Shown here piece by piece: positions 1-6,524 of a stretch of 37,730 bases of DNA (position 1 is the stretch's first letter; each line of letters opens with the position of its first letter). The position numbers were made by a program, and so were the translations under genes. The notes beneath the pieces are model-generated. The model had not been told where the DNA came from. It made no database searches and worked only from the letters and a program-made list of their open reading frames with translations. The stretch covers positions 1 through 37,730 of the forward strand of contig DDJR01000076.1 in assembly GCA_002339135.1 (NCBI GenBank), given 5' to 3'. The DNA is from Flavobacteriales bacterium UBA2619 (lineage in GTDB: Bacteria; Bacteroidota; Bacteroidia; Flavobacteriales_D; Sanyastnellaceae).

Positions 1-1084
1 CATCAGGCTCCTCAGTATTTAATTCAGACTCCATATCCGAAACGATTGCAACATCAAAGTCTACCGTGATTTCAGAAAGAATGGTCTCTGAAAAATGCCC
101 GGATTTATCACTGATTAACCAACCCTTTTCCAGATCAACCAATGGATAGTAACCGAATTCATTAAGTGGAGAATTGATTCCCGGATGAAACACCGCGCAT
201 TTTAAGTAAGTGTTGGACAACGGCACCACCTGTGATGAGAAGATGTCATAACCTCCTAAAGAAGCCTGCCTATTTGAAGCAAAGATTAAAGTTGAACTCA
301 AGGAATGAAAAAATGGATTTATTTCATCCGATACGGAATTTACCTTATCGGAGAGCCGGACTGGGTAATCGAGAGATCCATCTTCAAGAATCTTTGCAGA
401 ATAGATGTCTAAACCCGTATCACCTTTCTTACCGTAAGAGCTGAAATAGAGTAAATCGGCATCAGAATCGAAGGCAACAGGACTCACCCACCCCATTTTA
501 TAATCATACTTCGTTCGAAGTTCACTTGGAACAAGAACCATTCTGTAAGGTGTTTCAACAGTAGGAATTGATCTAAAGAAATCTTCTGAAGACACTGAAG
601 CTGAGGAATGGCGTGTCAAATTAATGGAAGATGATTGAACAGAAAGCGCAGTCTCACACTGGGTCAGTCTGAATTGTAATTCAGCAAGCCAAACAGACTT
701 TTTAACGGCTCTTTTCTCTGCCCTTTTAAAAACCTGTATTGCTTTAAAATAATCAGACGAATGGTGGTATGCAAGACCTAAAAAAAACAACCGCTCTCCA
801 CCATGCAAATCATCAGAATCAAGAGCTTTCAAGCGATTTATACCTTCCAATCTAAGGGCTGAATCTGCAGTACAAGTTACAGCGTAGTAATATTGATAGT
901 CTGGGTTCTCAGGTTCAACGCTCAACAAAGCACCATACTGCATATTCGCTTCCATCATGTTTCCATGAAAATAAAGTGCGGAGGCGGATTCGGAAGTAGG
1001 ATTGGAAGTTTGGGCTATCGGGGAATATGAAATGAAGCTTAGCGCCAAAAATAAAAAGAGAAGGTATTTTGAAAAGATGTTCAT
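1..1084 (-). CDS. TPR and PD40 beta-propeller envelope protein, 3' part outside window
   Basis: The reading frame is open from an ATG at 1084-1082 to the window edge, giving 361 codons with no stop, so the C-terminus is missing. Residues 1-25 form a signal peptide (MNIFSKYLLFLFLALSFISY) ending near PIAQ. Residues about 30-150 are helical and TPR-like (repeats with ALYFHGN and LFFLGLAYHHSSDYFKAI). From about residue 195 come PD40/WD40-like propeller blades with the family hallmarks DEINPFFH, LIFASNR and LGGYDIF. In Bacteroidota this order (TPR, PD40, then often a carboxypeptidase-regulatory-like domain and OmpA) is typical of outer-membrane or peptidoglycan-associated proteins, including PorE of the T9SS. 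Whether an OmpA domain follows cannot be seen. It is divergent from pruA, 77 bp away. The identity as PorE itself is only a possibility. Confidence 0.85.
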   Translation of the reverse strand, partial: MNIFSKYLLFLFLALSFISYSPIAQTSNPTSESASALYFHGNMMEANMQYGALLSVEPENPDYQYYYAVTCTADSALRLEGINRLKALDSDDLHGGERLFFLGLAYHHSSDYFKAIQVFKRAEKRAVKKSVWLAELQFRLTQCETALSVQSSSINLTRHSSASVSSEDFFRSIPTVETPYRMVLVPSELRTKYDYKMGWVSPVAFDSDADLLYFSSYGKKGDTGLDIYSAKILEDGSLDYPVRLSDKVNSVSDEINPFFHSLSSTLIFASNRQASLGGYDIFSSQVVPLSNTYLKCAVFHPGINSPLNEFGYYPLVDLEKGWLISDKSGHFSETILSEITVDFDVAIVSDMESELNTEEPD

Positions 1085-1132
1085 ATTCTTCCTAAAAGTA
1101 CTAAAGCATGGCTCTGCTTAGATACTAATAAG

Positions 1133-1140
1133 TAATTTTG
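1133..1140 (+). promoter_or_regulatory. Bacteroidota -7 box for pruA
   Basis: TAATTTTG matches the TAnnTTTG consensus. It lies 21 nt before the pruA ATG, in the divergent gap with the TPR/PD40 gene. I saw no clear -33 TTG at the expected spacing. Confidence 0.5.
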
Positions 1141-1161
1141 CATCAAATATTATTCAACAAT

Positions 1162-2790
1162 ATGGCACACGGCACATTCCAAGTACCTTTTCCGGTTAAT
1201 GAACCGGTCCTTTCTTATGCTCCCGGCTCTTCAGAGCGCGAGGAATTGCAAGAAATGTACAACAAGATGTATCATCAAAACCCCATCGATGTACCTATGT
1301 ATATCGGGGGTGATATGGTTCGCACATCTGACAAACGACCTATGACTCCTCCGCATGAGCACGGAAAAGTTCTCGGCCATTTCAATTATGGAGATGCATC
1401 TCATGTAACTGCAGCTATTGATGCTGCTCTTTCAGCGCGCAAGAAATGGGCGGCCTTCTCTTTCGTAGAGAGAGCTACTATTTTCCTCAAGGCGGCCGAT
1501 CTTATTGCAGGAAAATACAGATCGAAAATCAATGCAGCTACAATGCTAGCTCAGGGAAAAAACTGCTTCCAAGCAGAAATTGATGCCTCTTGTGAGCTGA
1601 TCGACTTCCTCAGATTCAACGCCTATTTTGCTCAAGAGATTCAAGCTGTTCAGCCTGAGAGCTCGGAAGGGATTTGGAATCGAACTGAGTACAGGGCATT
1701 GGAAGGATTCACCTTCGCAGTAACACCCTTCAATTTCACAGCTATAGCAGCTAACCTTCCAGCCTGCATGGCGCTTATGGGAAACGTTGTCGTTTGGAAA
1801 CCTGCTGACTCGCAAATGTATTCGGCACAAGTTCTTATGGAGATCTTCCGTGAGGCCGGTGTTCCTGACGGAGTCATCAACCTCATCACTGTTGACGGAC
1901 CCGTTGCAGGCGATGTCGTATTTAAGCACCCAGATTTTTCAGGACTTCACTTTACTGGATCTACAGCCGTTTTCCGTCACCTTTGGAAAACGATAGGTGA
2001 GAACCTTGAGCACTACAAGACCTACCCACGTATTGTAGGTGAAACTGGCGGTAAAGACTTTGTCGTTGCTCACAGCAGTGCAAACACAAAGGCAGTTGCA
2101 ACAGGCCTGCTACGTGGCTCATTCGAGTTTCAAGGACAAAAATGTTCTGCAGCTTCTCGTGCCTACATTTCAGATGACATTTGGCCAGCAGTAAAAGATC
2201 AACTCCTTACGGACTTAAGCACATTAAAGATGGGATCTCCTGCTGACTTTGGAAACTTTATAAATGCTGTAATTGACAGGAAATCATTCGACAAAATTAA
2301 ATCTTACATTGAGTTTGCAAAGACACAGGAAGACTGTGAGATTATCGCCGGTGGTGGATGTGATGACTCGGTAGGATACTTCGTAGAGCCAACAGTAATT
2401 CTCACCTCGAATCCAAAGTTCCGCACCATGGTAGAAGAGATCTTTGGTCCAGTTCTAACAATTTACGTCTTCCCTTCTTCAGAGTTTGCTGAAACACTTA
2501 AGCTGGTAGATTCTACAAGCGAGTATGCGCTCACTGGTGGTGTTTTCGCACAGGACCGATACGCTCTTGCCCAGGCAAATGAAGCATTAGAAAATGCGGC
2601 TGGAAATTTCTATCTCAATGACAAGCCTACTGGCGCTGTCGTTGGACAGCAGCCATTTGGCGGAGCACGTGGTTCCGGAACCAACGACAAGGCTGGTTCA
2701 GCGCTGAATCTACTGCGGTGGGTAAGCGCACGAACTGTGAAGGAAACACTTGTCCCAGTCGAGAATTACAGATACCCATTTCATTCTTAA
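1162..2790 (+). CDS. pruA: L-glutamate gamma-semialdehyde dehydrogenase (delta-1-pyrroline-5-carboxylate dehydrogenase)
   Basis: This NAD-dependent aldehyde dehydrogenase oxidises glutamate-5-semialdehyde, formed from proline via P5C, to glutamate. I chose ATG 1162 (MAHGTFQVP), giving 542 residues, the usual length of the stand-alone bacterial/eukaryotic-type PruA; an in-frame TTG at 1138 lies inside the promoter. Visible family motifs are TPFNFTAIAANLPA (cofactor site), VVWKPADSQ, HFTGSTAVF, GETGGKDFVVAH (catalytic Glu region), FEFQGQKCSAASR (catalytic Cys in QKCSA), EEIFGPVLT and QQPFGGARGSGTNDKAG. No PutA-type proline dehydrogenase domain is fused and none is in the window. A strong terminator follows, so it is probably transcribed alone. 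Confidence 0.96.
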   Translation: MAHGTFQVPFPVNEPVLSYAPGSSEREELQEMYNKMYHQNPIDVPMYIGGDMVRTSDKRPMTPPHEHGKVLGHFNYGDASHVTAAIDAALSARKKWAAFSFVERATIFLKAADLIAGKYRSKINAATMLAQGKNCFQAEIDASCELIDFLRFNAYFAQEIQAVQPESSEGIWNRTEYRALEGFTFAVTPFNFTAIAANLPACMALMGNVVVWKPADSQMYSAQVLMEIFREAGVPDGVINLITVDGPVAGDVVFKHPDFSGLHFTGSTAVFRHLWKTIGENLEHYKTYPRIVGETGGKDFVVAHSSANTKAVATGLLRGSFEFQGQKCSAASRAYISDDIWPAVKDQLLTDLSTLKMGSPADFGNFINAVIDRKSFDKIKSYIEFAKTQEDCEIIAGGGCDDSVGYFVEPTVILTSNPKFRTMVEEIFGPVLTIYVFPSSEFAETLKLVDSTSEYALTGGVFAQDRYALAQANEALENAAGNFYLNDKPTGAVVGQQPFGGARGSGTNDKAGSALNLLRWVSARTVKETLVPVENYRYPFHS

Positions 2791-2816
2791 TTGAATCGAA
2801 TTTTCTATTAAATAAG

Positions 2817-2850
2817 AAGGGGACAGCCGTTTGTGGTTGTCCCCTTTTTT
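2817..2850 (+). terminator. Rho-independent terminator of pruA
   Basis: A 12-bp stem (AAGGGGACAGCC with GGTTGTCCCCTT, one G-T wobble) closes a 6-nt loop and runs into six T residues. It sits 26 nt after the pruA stop. Confidence 0.9.
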
Positions 2851-2944
2851 AATGTGAAATAAGTTGAATATATTCTGGATTGTTTTATTGAATGCAAGAC
2901 GACACTCACCTTCAGCATGATTGAAAAACCACAACCCAAACAGG

Positions 2945-3490
2945 TTACTCTTCATAGGGAGAAACTGGAACCGCTGACATGTCAACGGTAGCAGGTTTTC
3001 CACCTTGAATTTTCTTAAAAGCTTTTGCATAATCTGGCTTAAGCTCCCCATCTTCTTGCAACCATTTCGTTAACACAATTAGTTTTTCTTTCTTTCCTTT
3101 TCTTCCAACCGTCTCTATTTTTCCATGAACAGTTCTCAGGCGAAATGCACTGTTTAAAATACTCGCTCGTGCCGTACTCATCTTTTCACTAGAAATCTCG
3201 TGAATGGACATCGCATCATCAATAATCTCAATGTATGACATGGGAACATTTCTTGCCCTCAGCCTTTTTAAAATGAATTCCCCCCAAATGCTCTTTGGCC
3301 CTCTTTTTTTAGGCTTTAGTCCTTTTGCAGTCACCATGGAACTTTTGATCGAGGGAACCCTAACTGACCCCCCTAATTTCACAATCATCCCAACCACATA
3401 ATCCAATTTCCCCTCAAGGCGAATCTTTTCTTCCGAATAATAAAGACGAGCTTCTTTAAGCTGTGAATCTGAAAATTCAATGTTTTTCAT
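2945..3490 (-). CDS. HARE-HTH-like putative DNA-binding protein
   Basis: I do not recognise a named family for this 181-residue protein. Residues 8-38 look like one amphipathic helix. A basic linker (KPKKRGPKSIWG, 59-70) leads into a segment of about 80 residues (WGEFILKRL, PMSYIEIIDDAM, ARASILNSAFRL, KEKLIVLTKW). Its order of helices and its PM-x2-x-EI core resemble the HARE-HTH winged-helix domain known from RNA polymerase delta subunits and from nuclease-linked proteins. That assignment is inference from pattern only. It has no signal peptide or membrane segment, so it is probably cytoplasmic. It is single: rnpB lies upstream on the same strand beyond its own terminator, and pruA converges on its 3' side. 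A TAAATTTG box lies 41 nt before the ATG. Confidence 0.7.
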   Translation of the reverse strand: MKNIEFSDSQLKEARLYYSEEKIRLEGKLDYVVGMIVKLGGSVRVPSIKSSMVTAKGLKPKKRGPKSIWGEFILKRLRARNVPMSYIEIIDDAMSIHEISSEKMSTARASILNSAFRLRTVHGKIETVGRKGKKEKLIVLTKWLQEDGELKPDYAKAFKKIQGGKPATVDMSAVPVSPYEE

Positions 3491-3531
3491 ACTTTACTGT
3501 TGCTAGATGTTGTGATTTTTTTTTAATCGTG

Positions 3532-3539
3532 CAAATTTA
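3532..3539 (-). promoter_or_regulatory. Bacteroidota -7 box for the HARE-HTH-like gene
   Basis: TAAATTTG on the minus strand matches TAnnTTTG and lies 41 nt before the ATG at 3490, in an AT-rich gap. Confidence 0.5.
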
Positions 3540-3610
3540 TGATGTTTAATTTAAAATTAAAACACAATTAATACTAACAACAAACATTGATTTACTGGTT
3601 GGCTTTCATT

Positions 3611-3652
3611 AAAAGAAAAAGGAGAGGGGAACTCCGGTGTGGAATTCCCCTC
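3611..3652 (-). terminator. Rho-independent terminator of rnpB
   Basis: On the minus strand GAGGGGAATTCC pairs with GGAGTTCCCCTC (12 bp, one G-T wobble) over a 5-nt loop, followed by TCC and a T-rich run. It starts directly after the 3' end of the RNase P RNA. Confidence 0.88.
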
Positions 3653-3654
3653 GT

Positions 3655-4002
3655 GATACGGTGTAAGCCGGATTCTGTTCAGCTCCGAAGAGCTGCTTCA
3701 TCATTGATCTAATGCGACCCACCCTCTAGCATCGAGCGAGTAGCCCTCAAGCACTAGTTTACATGGTCTTGCAGCCCGCAAGGTTTACCTAAGCCAATAG
3801 ATCACTCCATTGCTGGTGGTCTCTTACTCCACCTTTTCAGCCTTACCTGTTCCCTCCTACTTTCGTAGGACGGCCATCGGCGGTTTAAATCTCTTTAGCA
3901 CTTTCTGTCCCATCACGTTTGATAGTCCTCCCTTTCGAGGAGTGCGGTACTCTGAGCTGTCCGGACTTTCCTCCCCACTTTCATGAGGCGATGAAGGCAA
4001 CC
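3655..4002 (-). ncRNA. rnpB: RNase P RNA, bacterial class A
   Basis: This is the catalytic RNA that removes 5' leaders from tRNA precursors. On the minus strand it begins near a TAAATTTG promoter box and shows the conserved core in order: GAGGAAAGTCCGGAC (CR I), GAGTACCGC, GGGACAGAAAGTGC, GGTAAACC, GAGGGCTACTCGC, AGATCAATGATG and the 3' end ACAGAATCCGGCTTAC, which pairs back to the CR I region. Length is about 348 nt. The ends are estimated from the promoter and the terminator hairpin, so each is uncertain by several bases. Apparent short reading frames across it are shadows. Confidence 0.95.
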
Positions 4003-4008
4003 GAAATG

Positions 4009-4016
4009 CAAATTTA
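4009..4016 (-). promoter_or_regulatory. Bacteroidota -7 box for rnpB
   Basis: TAAATTTG on the minus strand ends about 6 nt before the predicted 5' end of rnpB. It lies 22 bp from an identical box facing the other way for the PD40 lipoprotein gene. Confidence 0.6.
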
Positions 4017-4038
4017 ACAATTGTAAGAGAAGAATCAG

Positions 4039-4046
4039 TAAATTTG
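4039..4046 (+). promoter_or_regulatory. Bacteroidota -7 box almost touching the PD40 lipoprotein start
   Basis: TAAATTTG is followed by only 5 nt (CACCC) before ATG 4052, so the expected transcription start falls at or next to the start codon. The transcript would be leaderless or nearly so. Confidence 0.6.
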
Positions 4047-4051
4047 CACCC

Positions 4052-5191
4052 ATGAAATTAAACCTCACTTGTGCTTTTATGATTTTCGCCAGTTGTGCAC
4101 TGAATTTTAGCTGCACAGAACCCAACTCGAATACACATTCGAATTCACGCTCAGGAAAAACAGAGCTTGAGGAAAATCGACTTTCTGAAGACAGCGTGAC
4201 CTACGAGAAAGAAGTCCATCTTTCAAATATGCATCAATTTACATTCGGAGGAGATAACGCTGAAGCGTATTGGGCTTTTGATTCTAAATCTCTGGTATTT
4301 CAAACTTCTAATCCAAAGGGAGGAATTGAATGTGACCAAATATTTGTGATGGATGTAGACTCCGATGGGACTCCTTCTGAAACACCACCCAAACGAGTGA
4401 GCAACGGTCTGGGAAGAACAACTTGCGCCTACTTTATGCCTGGTGACACAACTGTGGTCTTTGCGTCCACCCATCTAGGGAGTGAAGAATGTCCTCCTGT
4501 ACCAGAAAGAGGGGCTGAAGGAAGGTATGTCTGGCCTATATATACTGATTTTGAGATTTTCGAAACTGATTTACTTGGAAATGTAGTGAATCAACTGACT
4601 AACAATCCAGGATACGACGCTGAAGCAACCCTTTCTCCAAAGGGAGACAAGATTGTCTTTACTTCAACAAGAACAGGAGACTTAGAACTGTTTACATGTG
4701 ACCTTGATGGCGGAAATGTTTTCCAAGTGACGGATGAATTGGGATACGATGGCGGGGCTTTTTTCTCACCCAACGGGGAGTGGTTGGTTTGGAGATCCTC
4801 TCGACCTAAAACAGAATATGAAGTGAATAAATACAAGGAGTTACTCGCTAAAGACTTAGTAGAACCTACTGAGATGGAGATTTTTATTGGAAGAGTGGAC
4901 GGGTCTGAGGTTCATCAAGTGACTCAACTTGGGGGAGCCAATTGGGCTCCTTATTTCCACCCTGATGGAAATAGAATCCTGTTTTCGAGCAACCACCATA
5001 CAGGAGGATTTCCTTTCAATATATTTATGATTGATACTGACGGGGAAAACCTGACCCAAGTTACTTTCGACAACGCCTTCGACAGCTTTCCGATGTTTTC
5101 TCCTGACGGCAAGCGACTTGCTTTCTCATCAAACAGAAACAACGGGCGGACAAGATCCACCAACGTTTTCGTAGCCAATTGGGAAGAGTAG
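4052..5191 (+). CDS. TolB-like PD40 beta-propeller lipoprotein
   Basis: The protein has 379 residues. An N-terminal signal (MKLNLTCAFMIFASCALNFSC) ends in Cys21, so it is probably a lipoprotein with a loose lipobox, followed by a Ser/Asn-rich linker. From about residue 60 at least five PD40 blades repeat the pattern FSPDGKRLAFSSNRNNG, with variants LSPKGDKIVFTSTRTGD, FSPNGEWLVWRSSRP and FHPDGNRILFSSNHHTG, each followed by an IFxxDxDG strand and a QVT turn. This is the fold of the TolB C-terminal domain. The TolB N-terminal domain is absent, so it is a TolB-like propeller, not TolB. It likely sits in the cell envelope; the ligand is unknown. The next gene begins 20 nt later with its own promoter box. 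Confidence 0.85.
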   Translation: MKLNLTCAFMIFASCALNFSCTEPNSNTHSNSRSGKTELEENRLSEDSVTYEKEVHLSNMHQFTFGGDNAEAYWAFDSKSLVFQTSNPKGGIECDQIFVMDVDSDGTPSETPPKRVSNGLGRTTCAYFMPGDTTVVFASTHLGSEECPPVPERGAEGRYVWPIYTDFEIFETDLLGNVVNQLTNNPGYDAEATLSPKGDKIVFTSTRTGDLELFTCDLDGGNVFQVTDELGYDGGAFFSPNGEWLVWRSSRPKTEYEVNKYKELLAKDLVEPTEMEIFIGRVDGSEVHQVTQLGGANWAPYFHPDGNRILFSSNHHTGGFPFNIFMIDTDGENLTQVTFDNAFDSFPMFSPDGKRLAFSSNRNNGRTRSTNVFVANWEE

Positions 5192-5199
5192 ACATTGAC

Positions 5200-5207
5200 T
5201 ACTTTTG
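5200..5207 (+). promoter_or_regulatory. Bacteroidota -7 box almost touching the pseudouridine synthase start
   Basis: TACTTTTG is followed by CAAC and then ATG 5212, a gap of 4 nt. This supports ATG 5212 over the upstream in-frame codon at 5179 and suggests a leaderless transcript. Confidence 0.6.
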
Positions 5208-5211
5208 CAAC

Positions 5212-5793
5212 ATGAACAAATACTACTTACTGCATAAGCCCTACGGCATGTTAAGTCAATTTACGCGTGAAGGAGGACATCCTGCTTTGGCTGATGTTGA
5301 CTTTCAATTTGAAAGTGACGTATATTCTGTAGGAAGATTAGACACCGATTCAGAAGGCTTATTGCTCTTAACCAATGACAAGAGGTTAAATTCAGAACTC
5401 CTGTCGCCAGAGAACGGACATCCCCGCACTTACCATGCTCAAGTTGAAGGAACTCCTGATTTTTCTGACCTCAGGAAGTTACAAAACCCGATGTTGTTGA
5501 AAGTAAAAGGCAAAGAATTTAAGACCCGTCCCTGCAAAGCGTCAATCTTAGATCCACAACCTGACTACGTAGCTCGCATACCACCTATTCGTGTTCGCAA
5601 AAACATTCCAGACTCTTGGATCTCTATTACACTCACAGAAGGAAAGAACAGACAGGTGAGGAAAATGACTGCAGCATCTGGTTTGCCAACTTTAAGACTG
5701 ATTAGAGAAGCCATAGGTCCCTTTAAATTGCATGGCTTAAAAGCTGGCGAAGTTCGAGAGATCTCTGAAGCGGAGATTAGCAAACTTATATAA
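5212..5793 (+). CDS. rluE: rRNA pseudouridine synthase, RluE-type (RsuA family)
   Basis: It isomerises a uridine in 23S rRNA to pseudouridine, in the cytoplasm. With start ATG 5212 (MNKYYLLHKPYG) it has 193 residues, the size of RluE rather than RsuA/RluB, because the N-terminal S4 domain is absent. Catalytic motif GRLDTDSEGLLLLTND is at 41-56, with nucleophile Asp44. The RsuA-family motif EGKNRQVRKM precedes LIREAIGPFKLHGLKAGE near the C-terminus. Its stop codon overlaps the plsC start (TAATG), so the two are cotranscribed. The precise target uridine is inferred from the E. coli RluE family and is not visible here. Confidence 0.9.
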   Translation: MNKYYLLHKPYGMLSQFTREGGHPALADVDFQFESDVYSVGRLDTDSEGLLLLTNDKRLNSELLSPENGHPRTYHAQVEGTPDFSDLRKLQNPMLLKVKGKEFKTRPCKASILDPQPDYVARIPPIRVRKNIPDSWISITLTEGKNRQVRKMTAASGLPTLRLIREAIGPFKLHGLKAGEVREISEAEISKLI

Positions 5794-6524
5794 TGAAGTT
5801 GGCTGTCGGATTTTTCAGATCAGTATTCACAGTTTTGTATGCCGCGTTTTGGTGTGGAGCTGCTGTGATCACACTTATCCTGTTTCCCAACAGTTCTGAA
5901 TTCGTGTTAACAAAGTTCGCGAAAAAATATTGGAGTGAGTTTTTAATGAAGTGGATTGTTGGAGCTGAACTTGACGTTAAGTTACATCCAGAAACAGAGG
6001 AGCTATTTAAATCCGGTCGCGGAGCAGTTTTGGTCTCCAATCACTCAAGCTATCTTGACATCAACTTGGCCTTTGCTTCTACACCCACTCCCATCGTTTT
6101 TATTGCGAAAGCTGGAGTGAAAAAAGTTCCACTTCTAGGAGGTGCGAATGAAAGAGTCGGAACTGTATTTGTAGAACGTGGGAATATTACCATGGCAAAG
6201 AAGGCCATTGAAAAATTGGAAACAACATTAAAAACGGGGCGTTGTGTTCTTGTGTATCCTGAGGGGAGTCGCTTCGAAACAAATGAAATTCAGCCATTTA
6301 AAAAGGGCGGGTTTCATCTTGCTTCCAATGCTGGAGCACCAGTGGTTCCTGTTTACCAAGAAGGCATGGGGGAGATTTTACCTCCGCATACGTTTATTAT
6401 CAAAAAGCCTTCAAAACCGGTAGTGGTCAGGTTTGGAAAACCCATTTACTCAACCAATGTTGAAGAACTTAGGGACAAAAGTTTTGAGGCCGTTAAAGAG
6501 CTTCAAGCTCAGCTGCGAGTTTAG
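5793..6524 (+). CDS. plsC: 1-acyl-sn-glycerol-3-phosphate acyltransferase
   Basis: It transfers an acyl chain to lysophosphatidic acid to make phosphatidic acid, the second acylation step of phospholipid synthesis, at the inner membrane. The protein has 243 residues. A hydrophobic segment at about 10-33 would anchor it. The acyltransferase motif NHSSYLD (His84, Asp89) is complete, and motif III YPEGSR is at 155-160, with FKKGGFHLASNAGAPVVPV after it. Its start overlaps the rluE stop by 1 nt, and its last 32 nt overlap the convergent fadH 3' end inside a 12-bp tandem repeat. Other lysophospholipid acyltransferases share these motifs, so the exact acceptor is inferred. Confidence 0.9.
   Translation: MKLAVGFFRSVFTVLYAAFWCGAAVITLILFPNSSEFVLTKFAKKYWSEFLMKWIVGAELDVKLHPETEELFKSGRGAVLVSNHSSYLDINLAFASTPTPIVFIAKAGVKKVPLLGGANERVGTVFVERGNITMAKKAIEKLETTLKTGRCVLVYPEGSRFETNEIQPFKKGGFHLASNAGAPVVPVYQEGMGEILPPHTFIIKKPSKPVVVRFGKPIYSTNVEELRDKSFEAVKELQAQLRV

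Noticed and set aside
232..444. 70-residue plus-strand frame in the first kilobase
   Set aside because: It lies inside the continuous minus-strand TPR/PD40 frame, which has a signal peptide and domain motifs.
1138..1161. Extension of PruA to a TTG at 1138
   Set aside because: The TTG is part of the TAATTTTG promoter box, and 542 residues from ATG 1162 is the usual length.
3660..4125. Short frames over 3660-4125
   Set aside because: They overlap the conserved RNase P RNA and the start of the PD40 lipoprotein and have no protein-like composition.
4052..5191. Naming the PD40 lipoprotein TolB
   Set aside because: The TolB N-terminal domain and the tol-pal neighbours are missing.
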